A stretch of DNA of 64,000 bases from Gnetum montanum (GCA_015680685.1 MNCI01023340.1:188184-252183); one strand, 5' to 3'. Shown: positions 20,775 through 32,200, numbered from the stretch's first letter. Program-made: numbers and translations. Notes: generated from the sequence alone by a model not told the origin.

Positions 20775-22140
20775 AATTCGTAAATTTTTTTCCTTTTCTT
20801 TGATTTTACAATTTTTTGTTTTCTAGTTTTTCATTTCCAATTTGTTTTTTTATCTTTTTGAGGGTAATCTCATTGGTGAATAAAATACTCATGTAACTTG
20901 TCAATTGAGATGTTGTTCTATGCTATCAAGTCTCAGGTGACTAATTATTTGAATAGTGAGCCCACAACATCCACCCACCCATTCTATTAATAAGAGGTTC
21001 TACTTTGGGTACGATGATATTCTTGTCATCATTAAAACTTAAAGTAATTGTGTGCTCATTATCTCCAGAGTGAAAAATGATGGACTAAGAGGGAATGGAT
21101 AGGGTGTGACATCAAGAGGACTTGTGGATTCTTTTCGGTGACATCTATAGGTGCTATCATGTAGCATGGTTGTACTAAGATCCTTGTAGATCTAATGAAA
21201 AATGGAAGTAAGAGTAATAAAGGCATACAATAAAGAAACTCAATGTTGTTCTAGGGGTCCCATTGGAAAGACATGCACCCATGCCTGAAGTTTGGTGACT
21301 TCTTTGGTTCACTGTTGGAAAGGATGAAGCACCAAAGTAACTAGAAGAAAAGAAAAGAAAATATCAAAAAAGAATGTGCTACAAAGAAGTTCCAAATCAC
21401 TCCTCCCTTAGACAAAATGTCAAGTGATCATATGCCTTGCTGTCATGGTGCTCTTGTGGTTGTCCATCGTTGGATGAAATAATGCGATGTCACTGATTAG
21501 AGGCATTGACTTGGTCTTGATCTTGGAGCAACAGGCTAATGATACATTAATCACACCCTACACTTAGGATGCATTGTGCCCAAGTTCAATTACCTTACAT
21601 CCCGATCTCTGCAATCCCTTCTACAATTTGTTTCATGTCACTGTCTAAGTATTTCTAACTTGTGTCTAAGTATCTCATCACAGTGGTATCTACGTGTGTG
21701 TTTTGTGGAACTGGTGTGGATTGCATTTAACTCTTTTAGTGCCTATGAACATTTTCAGGTGTGGTTACGTAAGGGCATGATAGGTAGGGACCTGCTTTGG
21801 GGAGGACCCACTTGTGTAACTTTTGTATTGTGTAACTTTTGTAATTTTCACTCTTTGCACATCACCACATAATATTACGCCCTCCAAGTATTGCATTTCT
21901 ACAATAATCTTTCCTTTTATCATTATTTTAAATTCTAACATTCCTATGCACCATAACATGTCCTTTTTCCTCATCCTATTCATGAATTTCATTGTGAAAT
22001 TCCACTTCATTACACTTTCAGTGCCTTTAGGTCTCTTTGACATTACCCTAGATCTTTCAATTCAACCTTAAATCCTTCATTTTTGACCTTGGAAATTCAA
22101 AAATTCATTAATTTTTCCAAGTACCCTATTTTCAAAAGGA
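20775..22140 (+). other. Spacer of element B between gag and ORFX
   Basis: Non-coding, T-rich at first. Blocks are shared with C in the opposite orientation (for example CCTGCTTTGGGGAGGA near 21791) and with the D spacer (GGGTGTGACATCAAGAGG near 21111 versus GGGTGTGACTTCAAGGGGG near 57787). In element D the pol genes lie before the equivalent of this spacer. Confidence 0.65.
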
Positions 22141-22220
22141 CACGATATCAGGTACCTAATATCAAGTCCGACGTGATATCGGGTCCGTGCTATCAAGTAC
22201 GCGATATTGCATCTATAAAA
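22141..22220 (+). promoter_or_regulatory. Internal LTR-like promoter block of element B
   Basis: A cluster of GATATC-like words (CACGATATCAGG, GTGATATCGGGT, GTACGCGATATTGC) followed by TATAAAA at 22214-22220. The order and words match the U3 of this element's own LTRs (3' LTR: CTCGATATCGGGTACGCGAT, then TATAAATA). It lies about 520 bases upstream of the ORFX start. It could drive a separate ORFX transcript; activity is inferred. Confidence 0.6.
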
Positions 22221-22404
22221 ACTATATATATGGATCCCTCATGCATGTCAATGCCATTTTTTACTATTCATACGAGGGGAGTTGTTGAAATTTTCTTCCA
22301 AAATTTTTTGAGCTTGCACATCTATCATTCAAAACATCCATAGCCTGGTCATTAATGCTCCTATTCTCATTCTAATCAAACTTGCCTAAACCTGGAGTGT
22401 GTAA

Positions 22405-22423
22405 CTTAGTCATGGGAAAGGGG
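22405..22423 (+). other. Internal PPT-like purine tract of element B
   Basis: CTTAGTCATGGGAAAGGGG resembles the true 3' PPT (ATTCAGTCATGGGGGTA). The equivalent in element C (36741-36760 minus) reads CTTAGTCATGGGGGAGGGAC. It could act as a second plus-strand primer; that is inference. Confidence 0.4.
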
Positions 22424-22706
22424 TATGCTTCAAGTCACAAGTAGTTTTTTTAAAATTTGTCTTTGCCCAAATGATATTATCAAGGGTAAGTGACCACAAA
22501 AATGCTAAAAACATTTGCCAAATTAATTTTATTACTTCACCCAGACCATGAAAATTATTCTTTGGAGTCACCTAATCAAATTGGGCCCAATATCAAAACC
22601 TTTAGGGGGATTTTCATGAAAATATCTAACTCTGAATCACACTAAGTAAGAAATAAATATATTAAGGGCAAGGAGTAAGGTATTAATCTAATTTTGTAAA
22701 TAACCT

Positions 22707-22738
22707 TACTAATAATCGATCCCGTGTGATTGCAGATG
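22707..22738 (+). promoter_or_regulatory. Acceptor-like site at the ORFX start, element B
   Basis: TACTAAT (22707-22713, a good plant branch-point match) is followed by TGTGATTGCAG, which directly precedes ATGGCCCC. Element C has TGTGATTGTAG|ATGGCCCC and D has TGTGATTATAG|ATGGCACC. Conservation of AG before the start codon suggests that ORFX is expressed from a spliced RNA. Confidence 0.5.
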
Positions 22739-25535
22739 GCCCCTAAAAGAGGACAACAAGGAAGACTCTCTCAGGGTGCTTCCAAACAACCAAGAAGAGG
22801 CAAAGGCCAAGCACCTCCTGAAGAACATGCAGAGAAGGAAGCACAATCATTTAGCATTCATCAAGAACCTCTTGTCACTACATAATAAATCCATGCCAAT
22901 GGTGGAGATAGCAAGGCACCTAAGAAGGAACAACATCTCACGTTGTCTCCGGAATGTGTTCAAGCAATTCATGAAAGTTCCACATCAGCAGCTGTGATTA
23001 TAGAACTTAATTTTGGACCTTTCACTAAATTTTCCCATAAGGTAGTTAGAGACCAACTTAAGGGTTCTCCACTGTGGCCTGTTCTCTCTAAGAGTGGTGA
23101 CTGGTTTATGGGGGAGACGTACCAGTTTTGGCACAAAAAGGAAGAAGGCACCACCATTGATATTGGTGGGGTTTCTGTTGATTTTTCTACCAAGGCCATT
23201 TCAAAAGTTTTGAATCTTCCAAATACAGGGCCTAAGATTGCTTACCTGTCCACTTGCTTTGATGCGGATGCATGAAAAATATGGTTGAAAAGGGCGTACA
23301 ACAAGGAAGATAAAGCATATGGAGAGCTCACACTTGAAGAGAGGATCTACTTCAAAATTGGCACATATCACATTTTCCCAACAAAAGGATTGAACATAAT
23401 TTTCACCTATGGGGTTAGAGGAAGGGCCATCTTGATGGGCAAGGTTAATGCCAACCTACCCCATCTATATCTCATAGAAATTTTAAGGCAGTTTCAAGAA
23501 TGTAAGATAGGGAAGTTCGCATTATCTTTTCCTTGCCTAATCAAGAAGCTGTGCTGATGTGCTAGAATTCTAAGGTACATCAATGACATCCCTAGAATGA
23601 CTCAAAATGCTTCATTTGCTAAATTACTAAAGCCACCAGCCCCAAGGAAAAGTGCTAATGAGACATTGGAGCCTAAGCAAGAATAGATGGTGGGATCCAC
23701 TACACCTCAAAATGTAGGGCCTAGCCAACTTCCAAGCACAAGGCCCAATCAACAACAAGAAGCAGGGCCCCACACACAACCTATAGGCTAGCAAGACTAA
23801 CTACCACCGCTGCTACAGGATTATCGATCGTTGATGAGCCATCTCAAGGCCATCGCTGAATCGGTCAGTTGGGTAAGCCATGATGAAGCCAATCGCTTCA
23901 AGGTCATTGATGATGTTATATGACATGTAGTCTTAATTAATCATGGATGTGGTGAGGTGTCCATCCAAATAGGAGGAACATAATCACACTTTTCACAATA
24001 GATCTTTGGAAATGCTACATCTTTTCAGGTGCAAATAGAAACTAGTGAAGGCACCACAGTAGTGGTCATGTAGCACCAAGATGCATCAGGAGTAGCAGAA
24101 GTGGTCACAAACCACATCAAGAAATCATTTAATGTTCCTATTCTACTACTAGTAGATTTTATAGGAGCATGTGATACTCAAACCTTCGTTGGTCCCTCAA
24201 TGACTCCTGCAGATCATGAGGATGTTCTAGATCGATTACTACAGATAGAAAAAATGATGAAGTCCTTGTTTAACATCCCTCAAGATGTCACAAAAACATA
24301 GTCAAACCTAATTTCTACAAAAGGGAAAATAGTCATGGCAAAGGTTAGGGTTGAACATGTAGAGGAGGAGTTAAAAAGACTCCAAGAAAAGCTTGTCACC
24401 CTACAAGCTACACAATGGGATCTGTTCCAATTCACCCTTACAGACCAGCTAGAATCCTTTCGGACAAAGCAGCTGACTAAATTGTTGGTAGAGAATAAAA
24501 GGGTGGTAGAGGAAAAAGAGAAGGCTGATTGGGATGCTTCCAAGATATAAGCTCAAATGTATGCACATGCCAAAGCACTCAAGGCCTCACAAGAAGAAAA
24601 TAAACACCTCGTTGGCGAAAATCTCCAATTGACCACAGTAGAAAAAAAAAGAATGTTCTCAAAGAAAATTTTTAGTAATTATGATAATAATTAATAAGGG
24701 TCAACTAGGATATGAATCGCTTGGCCAGAGAAAATAGAATCCTCTCAATGGAGGAGGTATGCAAAATCCACCAAAAAATGGCAATTGAAATACGCACATG
24801 GTAGAATGAGACCAAGTGACATGAAAAGCTCAAGGAGCATTTCAAAGATCAAGAGTGGATGTACAAAAGGGTGATAGAAAATGAAATCCATATGGCCAAA
24901 GCCCATATTAACACTCTCAGTGCTCAGAACACTAATTGGCAAGCCATATTGGATACTTATGCCTTTGTCCACCAAGCGGAACTGAAAAGCCTGGACCTAC
25001 ACATACAAGATTTCATAGAGTACATGGAGTTGGCAAACTTGCAATATGCCAAATTAGCCATGTTGACAGCAGGATGCCCAAGAATAAAATTAGAGAAGCA
25101 ACTAGAAACCACCTATGCTAAATATGATACAAAATTTGCTAAACATAAGAAGACATTGTAGAAATTGGAAGTATCGAATTCTGAATTAGAGGTGGTTAAG
25201 ACCAGCTACCAAGGACAAAAGGATGTCATAGTGGATTTGGCTTGATCACTCACGGACTACCAAGGATGCAAAGACAAAGCTAGAGACTATGAAGAGGAAC
25301 AATGGTTGTTTTTGGCTTAGTATTTCAAGGCCAATTAGATGTTTTTGCAACTACCATGCCAATGGGAGGTGCCGACTCCATCAAACATTGGAACAACAGC
25401 ATGGACAGGACAAGATCCCTAGAGCGAAGAAGAAAAGCTTTAGATGATCCTTCAAAGACATCCATTTCCAAAGCCTGGAGCACAAGAGAAGAGGAAGAGA
25501 CAATGGAAGAGCCACCACTGCTAGGAACCACATGA
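22736..25535 (+). pseudogene. ORFX of element B (extra 3' ORF)
   Basis: The extra ORF, about 930 codons with stops. In order: a basic start (MAPKRGQQGRLSQGASKQPRRGK); a globular domain (about 22940-23575) with ELNFGPFTKF, SPLWPVLSKSGDWFMG, GGVSVDFSTKAISKVLNLPN, ERIYFKIGTYHIFPT and FPCLIKKLC; a Pro/Gln-rich linker; a long coiled coil (about 24340-25160) rich in E, K, Q and L; the block EYMELANLQYAKLAMLTAGC (about 25018-25077); a charged tail. The globular part resembles, from memory, the 'putative plant transposon protein' domain found in ORFs linked to Gypsy elements. No signal peptide or membrane segment is visible, so it is not envelope-like. The role is unknown; conservation in B, C and D argues that it mattered for the element. 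Confidence 0.65.
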
Positions 25536-25710
25536 GTTCCAACAAATTTTTCTTTTTGTAATTTTGTATCTATGTCCCAATTTTGTTTCATTCAACCCCA
25601 CACTACGACATGAGTAATTCCCAGTTAGTCAATGATGCCATACCTATCCACTATGTAATCAATCGAAGTCATTCTCATTTTTTTGTGACTTAAGGACAAG
25701 TTGTTATTCA

Positions 25711-25722
25711 GTCATGGGGGTA
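25711..25722 (+). other. Polypurine tract of element B
   Basis: GTCATGGGGGTA directly before the 3' LTR, identical to that of element A at 483-494. Confidence 0.85.
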
Positions 25723-26585
25723 TGATGAATCATGGTTTTCCAAGCCTTGATATCGGATCCTCGATATCGGGTACGCGATATCATAGCCTAGATAATGATA
25801 TCAAATACACGATATCATGATTCCTGTGTAGGCCTATAAATACAAAATTTGGATGCATAGGAAAATAGGGGGGTTGGTAATTATTAGATAGAGTCTTTTT
25901 GTCATTTTTTCAATTAGTTTCATTCTTTCCCCAGTGCATGCCTGTAGTGTGATGATTGTAATTTCATAGAGCCTTTATTCAAGTGTGACGTACTTGGACA
26001 CACACATGATCAGCAATAAATATCAATATTACTCCATCATTACAGCATTCACTTAACCTTTAATTACTTCAATTGTTAATTTTTATTTGTTATTTTCTTC
26101 ATTAATATTTCTTTATCATCATTTACTATTCCTGTTGTTAAATGTGGAATGAGTATGACTTAATCACAAACATTTAAGTGTAACTACTTGGTAACCCAGT
26201 AGCATATCTAGGAGTGCTCAAGTAATGTGCGCTTGGTAATCCCGTAAGTAGTACACGAGGTCCAAGATGCACACAGATGATTAAGGATGGATGCTCATCA
26301 CACTTAGGCTAGTTTAGATTTCACTATTTATTGCCTATTAGGTTAAGTCAAGATTATTTTCCATCATCTCTAGGAGTAGCATTAGTTAGGATCCCAACAT
26401 TCACCTCACTCTGGACTCAATCATACATGACAAAGCAAATACTAGTCTAGGTAGCAAGAAAACAAACTACGATCAATGTTTAATTATCTAGATACCACAA
26501 CTAGTCCATCTACAGAGTTCAGCCGAATCATGTGTACATGCTCGTATTCATATGATTGAGTGTAGGGGTACCTCACCACTCATCA
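25723..26585 (+). repeat. 3' LTR of element B
   Basis: TGATGAATCA to CACTCATCA, 863 bases like the 5' LTR. TATAAATA at 25835-25842, GATATC cluster upstream of it. The differences from the 5' LTR are mostly transitions. Confidence 0.92.
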
Positions 26586-27070
26586 TGTGTAGAAGGGAAA
26601 TGAATATAAAGTAGAACTTCAGAAGAAACATGCACAAATGCTGAAGGAGGTTTATACTCTTGAAAATCAATTGAAGCTGCCAAAGCCTATAGAGGACAAA
26701 AAAATCTCTACATCTAAAGTTAGAGATCCCATGAAGGACCTTGCAGCAAATATTCAAAAGCTTAAAGGCAAAAGAAACTCAAGAAGCCTATATCACCAAC
26801 ATCAACAATAGTTGTGGCTGCTACTACTCCACCAAACCCTAAACTAGAAAGTCCACCTTCAAAGAAAGATCATGATCCTGATCCTGATGATCTTGATGAT
26901 GAGGATGAGTTAGGATGTCAAACATATCTAATGATGCCTCAAAGATTCATCCCTCTATGGAGATAATACACTCAACCACCATGCTCACTTCCTTTCAACA
27001 GTGGCATGCTACAACAATTCCAGTTATTGATATTGATTTCCTCCTACTGAAGGAAGTATTGCATGCAACT
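26586..27070 (+). pseudogene. Virus coat-protein N-terminal part, copy 1, right of element B
   Basis: Resumes the coat-protein coding block: CRREMNIK, then VYTLENQLKLPKPIEDKK, VRDPMKDLAANIQKLKG, an acidic DPDDLDDEDEL stretch, and a final LLKEVLHAT at 27045-27070. It matches copy 2 at about 30190-29725 minus. Its right end is an abrupt head-to-head junction with copy 2, centred on the palindrome TTGCATGCAA. Confidence 0.7.
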
Positions 27071-28015
27071 TGAAACTTCTTCGAGTCTCTAGACAGACCA
27101 ATTCCATGTTTGCTACAAAGGTTAGCAAACTAAAATAAGTGCTTAACATGCTCACTAATAGTATTTGAAAAAACTAAGAAATCATTAATGTAATTTGAAA
27201 TAAAGTTAGAAAATGGAATAAAAATAATATCCATTCTTCTTTGAAATTGCAATAGCATGTTATTCAAACAAAATGAAATTACTAGCCCCTCGTAAAGACC
27301 ATGAGAAGTACTAAAGGTAGTTTTGTGGATATCCTTCTGACCGATCTTTATTTGATGGTATCTACTCTTGCAGTCAAACTTGCTAAAAATATTTTAGCAG
27401 CAACCTTCTAGATTAGCAACTTCTTATTTGCTAAGGATTACTTTATTTCTATTATGACAGTGTTCAACAGGATGTAATTTATCACCATTCATGCCTTTCC
27501 TCCCTTTTTTTTGGCATGGATTCAAATAATTAATCTAGCATAGGCGTAATTAGAATAAGATGATCTAATTAGCCCTTTCTTCAAAAACTCTTCAACCTGC
27601 AAACAGACTTCTTCGCTATCAACCGAATTGAGGGTGATAGATTTTCTTTAGATAGGAATGTCATGAACTATAGGGATGTGAACTTTAGGGCTGTCAACAT
27701 CCCAAAATTGAAGTGGATGATCACAACAACATTTCTTCAATTCTTTATGGGCTCTCATGAGCTCGACCATTTCATCCTTTGAAAAGCCTTGATGCACACC
27801 AATAGTCTTCATTTTTTTCTAGTGAGACTGATACTTGTTCCTGGAAATTTTTTCAAGTTGATGTTGCAAAATGATATAAAAAATGAAAAGGTTTTTAGAA
27901 TGATAAGTGCTTCTAACTTGATCATGTTACCTTTTGTGCAGCTCCGGCAGTATCCTATTCAGCGTGATTTTCTACTTTTGACCTTCAAGACTTGATGAAC
28001 AGATGATCAAATCTA
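27071..28015 (-). pseudogene. Virus reverse transcriptase, copy 2
   Basis: The minus-strand translation gives the same blocks as copy 1 in shifted frames: a PNKE-type block, the FSKFDCKSRYHQI palm block, a YEGLV block and a catalytic-site block that reads YINDF instead of YIDDF, so one catalytic Asp is replaced by Asn. It ends at the rearrangement breakpoint just after the equivalent of a DSKKFQ-type thumb segment. Confidence 0.7.
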
Positions 28016-28340
28016 CACCAATGGTATAAGGTGCAATGGAATCCATGAAATTCAATCCCATGCCAACTCAAATCCACTATCAAAAATCTGCATAAAGTTT
28101 TTCCTTCCAATGATGCCATTTCCTAATTGCAGGGACACATCAAATGTGAATTGTGTAAGATAGTGAATCCCATTCATAGTATTGATCTTCAATGGCTTTG
28201 GATTTTTTACCTAATTCTCTAGAACATCCTTGTGGGAAAAATTCAAGGTGGCATTGGAATCGATGAATGCTTGATACTTCTTCCACTTGGCGACGCCATC
28301 GACTGCTAACTTTAGAGGAATGATGATAATGCTCATCATG
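28016..28340 (-). pseudogene. Virus aspartic protease, copy 2
   Basis: Minus-strand blocks match copy 1: KYQAFIDSN-type text around the active site (the DTG glycine position is altered), KNVLENxVKNPKPLKI, then an IIGRKNF block and MGLNFMDSIAPYTIGVD. Frame changes are present. It lies between coat protein and RT as in copy 1. Confidence 0.6.
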
Positions 28341-28439
28341 GCAAGCATTTGATTAATTTGATGTTGCTAACACTAGGGAAGCTTGGCTTTTTGGGAAAAG
28401 CTAGCTCTCCATGTCTCCATTGAGACTAGAAAGCATTTC

Positions 28440-30340
28440 TTAAAAGGAGTTATGAGAAACTAAGGTGGAACCTTACATACCACTATTGTTTGGGTAGCAT
28501 CTTTTGACAATGATGAAGTGGGTTGCTCAGAAGAAAAACCTCCAAGTAGGGTTTCTTTGCATCCATAGGTAGAAGAAAAACTAGGATCATTATCTACAAA
28601 ATATAGACCTTGAAAAATAGAAAAATGGTTAAAAATTAAATCATCTTTAGGCTCAGACTCCATTGTAGTTGAATATGGATCTTCTCCTTGAAAGAAGTTC
28701 TGCAACTCTTCAAATTCTTCAGCTGTCAAATCTTGCATCCATGCATCTTCATCTAAATATTCACCCACCTTCATCATTAATCCTAAACCTTCTTCTAAAC
28801 TCTTATCCTCATCTAATAGCAAATGAACTTGATAGATTTGTTCTTGTTCATCTTCTATTTCTGATTCTTCAATAGGTTCCCATTCCTCTAAATAATGCTC
28901 AAAGAAACTTTTAATCTTCAAACTACTTGTCTTTCTGGGACACTCATGTGCATAATGACCATATTCTTTATAGTTATAACAAAAAAATTTCTTCTGATCC
29001 AATGGTTATTTTCTTCTTTTGACTAACACCTTTGTCCCTTTTTTCAATGGTCTTGATTTACCTCTAGACCATCTTTTCTTTGTCCATCTAACTTTTTCCA
29101 ATTTTCTTCCTCCATTTTTTCTATGATATCTACTAGGCTTTCTAGGTGGAGGTCCAAACACATCAATCCCATCTAAATTAGTACACACTTCTACAAATGG
29201 TAGCAACTTACTTAATGAAATCTGGTAACAAGCAAACTATAACTCTTTCCTAGCCATGTGAACAATGTCTGTGAAATAGGTCAAAGATAAATCTACATTA
29301 TTTTCAATTACTTTGTACAACACCATATTTCCTAACTTGGCAGGCAATTCTCCTAAATACAAATATGCTATCAATGGATCACAATGCAATGCTAATCTAT
29401 AGACTTCTTGTGCATACTCAACACTAAACTATTCAAAGTATGCTAAATTATGCAACTTTATTTGATTTAACATGAGCCTATCTTTTAGACAGAGATTAAC
29501 AGAAAGATCAATAGTAAATTCTATAACAAGAGAGACAAACATACCTTGTAATCTGCTTTGTAAAATTTGTTCTTGTTTCTCTTGCATCAAGCTCTCCCAC
29601 CAATGGCGAATCTTTCTAGCTACTCTCGTGAATCCTCCAATAATGATTGTTCGCTCATCCAACTAGAGAACATGCATGGCTATTCTTAGCTGATCAATCC
29701 ATAATATGATTGCATGCAATACTTCCTTCGGTGAGAGGAAATCAATATTAATAATTGAAACTATTGCAACAGGCCATTGTTGAAAGGCAAATGAATGTTG
29801 GTGGTTGAGTGTATTGTCTCTATGGACGGATGGATCTTTGAGCCATCATCAAACATGTCTAACATCTTAACTCATCCTCATCATCAAGATCAAGATCACA
29901 ATCTTTCTTTGAACGTAGAATTTTTGGTTCATGGTTTGGTGGAGTAGTAGTAGTTGCAGCTATTGCTAATTTTGGTGATATAGGCTTCTTGAGTTTCTTT
30001 TCTCCCTTAAGCTTTTGAATCTTTACTGCAAGGTCCTTTATGGGATCTTTAACTTCAAACATAGAGATTTGTTTGTCCTCCATAGGCTTTGGCATCTTCA
30101 TTTGATTCTCAAGAGTATACACCTCCTTTAGCTTTTATGCACGTTTCTTCTGATATTTTTCTTTATCTTCATTTCTCTTGCACACAACCTCATAATAGGC
30201 TTGCATGTGATCAGCAATCTCATGCACCCTTGTTTGAATATCTCCAACTATTTCTTCTAAATTTGTAATTGTCCCTTCTAGTAGATTCCAATTCCTTTGA
30301 AAATAAGACATCCAATGGACAAAATAATTCAATTGCCAAA
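28440..30340 (-). pseudogene. Virus coat protein, copy 2
   Basis: Longest coat-protein remnant in the window. Minus-strand order: FQRNWNLLEGTI and TNLEEIVGDIQTRVHEIADHMQAY (30332 downward), VYTLENQMKMPKPMEDKQ, an acidic DLDLDDEDEL stretch, a WWESLMQEKQEQIL block (about 29610), LMLNQIKLHNLAYFE, VCTNLDGIDVFGPPP (about 29190), the basic KKRWSRGKSRP region, the knuckle with one Cys read as Tyr, and the acidic tail LDEDAWMQDLTAEEFEEL. It packages the genome; the basic and knuckle parts would bind nucleic acid. Stops occur at about 29005, 29430 and 29860. Confidence 0.75.
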
Positions 30341-30350
30341 TCTCCTCTTT

Positions 30351-32200
30351 CTACTGTTGTGCTAAATCTATTGAATGTTTTAGTAGAAAGCTACAATCTG
30401 CCCAAGTCTTTGGCATTTCACCTTTTGAGGAAATTGTATGATAAAATGCCTTTAGAGGCCATTTACCACCTAAGATCAATCTTATACTAGTTACTATTTT
30501 AGGATTTTGCATCATAAACAGTGTACCTCTTGTATCAAAATTTGCCAATGACCCTTGTTGGATTTGATCTTGATCTTGCAACGATTCATCTTTCTCCTTA
30601 GGTTTCATAGTTGGCAATATTGGAGGTAGGGCTTCCAATGTGATGATGGTAGATCTTCCAAATTGCTAGACTAGATATTTGCTCCATTTATGCTTGGACT
30701 TTAGATAGGGTTGAAATTCTTGGTCTTTCAAATATGACTATATTTGAGGAAATCCTTGCAAGTATCAGAAAAATTTAATACTTTTGCCACATGCCATCAA
30801 ATGTTTACTTCCCATCAAAAACTTGACTCCCCATTTGAGCTTATGATTCATCAAGATTGTGTTGGAAAGTTGGAATGTACCTTGAGCAACAATTTCCATG
30901 TACACCAAACTAGGAAATAATTGTACTCCATGAATCTCAATGCACAATAAAAAGGCAAAGGAAATATATTCATTGACCAATGTCAACTGGAAGTTGGGCT
31001 GCAATAAACATAGTGCATCAGCAAAAAAAATACCTCAAAACTAACAAATCTTTGCCAATTCACAAGCTTCGTCTGGACCACTTTGTAAACTAGAACCAAT
31101 AATTTTACTATCTAATAGTGTAATAAAAAATTAAATACCAATATTATAATTGAACTTTGGGCTCACTATAATATCAATCTAACCAATATGAACATAGTGG
31201 TATCCTTGGGATTTTCACTTGCTCACTTCATCTTTAGTAAAGAAACGTAGAAAGACTAGATGTATGCCATGGCCCTTGATGTCTAACAAGGCTTCAAACT
31301 ACTTGATATACATGGACATTCTTTCAAGAAAGACATTTGAGAAATTGTAAATAGCATCTTTAGCTACTTCAAGAAACTTGAGCTTACCATCATTTGCCAC
31401 AAATAATATTTTCTTCAAAAAGGCTTCATTGATTGGCAAAATGGACTTCTAATCCTCCAACAATTCATGCTCCTTCGAAGGTAAATCTATTCTTTTTCCA
31501 TGCATCATGAAGGCTTGATGACACATCATGAATACTCTATGGGTTTTTGGATCATATTCCATATTATTTGGGTCATCTTGAACTTCTAGCTTATTACAAT
31601 CTCCATAAGCAGCCAAACATGTCAAAGATGTCTTCTAAAAGCTCACTCCTCTTCAGCGTTCTATAAGGAAACTTTGTTAGCTTCTATAATTATGGTGGAA
31701 TATTCATCATACATGATCTTCTATCTAGCTTGAATTTCTTCTAATAATAGTTGATCTTCATCTTCAAAAGGATTTTCATCTTCATCCTCATACAAAGTAA
31801 AAATAAGCAAAAGTGGATAGATATACATCTCTCCATACCTATCATACAAGGAAACTTGAATCGAACTCCACATCAATAGCAGATGTAGATCTAGAATGAC
31901 TTGATCCTCATTTTCATCTACTACTTCCTTTACTCTGAATCCTTCAACAATCTCAAAGATAACTGGCATAGAAGACTTTTGTTCGTCTTTCTAACTGACT
32001 TGAACTTCTTCAAAAATTGACTAACTAACCGACTGAGCTTCTTCATCATATATTGGAAAACCTTCAAATCACAAACTATAATATAACTTAGATCTTCTAC
32101 GTATAACTTGGGTAACCTAAAATTCACTAGGATGACAAAAAAATGAATGTTCAACCTTTTCCCAATCAAGATTTCCTGACCAACAACAACAACAAACTCT
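30351..32200 (-). pseudogene. Virus movement-protein region, copy 2
   Basis: The first coding region after the primer site on the minus strand. It starts near MIGKRLNIHFFVI (32169); an acidic section follows (YEDEDENPFEDEDQLLLEE, about 31721-31800), then a VAKDAIYNFSNVFLER block (about 31330-31380), LLDIKGHGIHLVFL, and a final region with LPPILPTMKPKEKDESLQ and TRGTLFMMQNPKIV. Position and length fit the cell-to-cell movement protein of caulimovirids. The coat-protein region continues right after it, suggesting that both were parts of one polyprotein. Stops are frequent. Confidence 0.55.

Larger units (their letters stand above)
17443..26585 (+). mobile_element. Gypsy element B, pol-less, nested in virus copy 1
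   Basis: A 9.14-kb element with two 863-base LTRs, a degenerate primer site, gag, spacer, internal promoter-like block, ORFX and a PPT. The flanking bases are TATGT on the left and TGTGT on the right, a 5-bp target duplication with one change. The virus coat-protein sequence runs on across it (17442 to 26586). No protease, RT, RNase H or integrase is present between gag and ORFX, so it could not transpose alone. The LTRs differ at about 20 positions in the first 155 bases by eye, so the insertion is old. Confidence 0.9.
7630..27070 (+). other. Endogenous caulimovirid-like copy 1 (circularly permuted)
   Basis: Three virus segments (7630-8007, 12313-17442, 26586-27070) join into one continuous plus-strand unit once a Copia element and Gypsy element B are set aside. 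The order is coat-protein middle, coat-protein end, protease, RT, RNase H, intergenic promoter and primer site, movement protein, coat-protein start. By comparison with copy 2 the two ends fall about 200 bases apart within the coat-protein region, as expected if a circular genome was opened there. The virus sequence present is about 6.0 kb; a deletion of about 0.9 kb in the movement-protein part accounts for much of the shortfall against the 7-8 kb usual in Caulimoviridae. All coding parts carry stops and shifts. Assignment to a gymnosperm endogenous genus is inference. Confidence 0.75.

Noticed and set aside
22943-23557. ORFX as an envelope gene
   Set aside because: No signal peptide, no transmembrane helix and no cleavage-like site is seen in any of the three copies; the coiled coil is a long soluble one.
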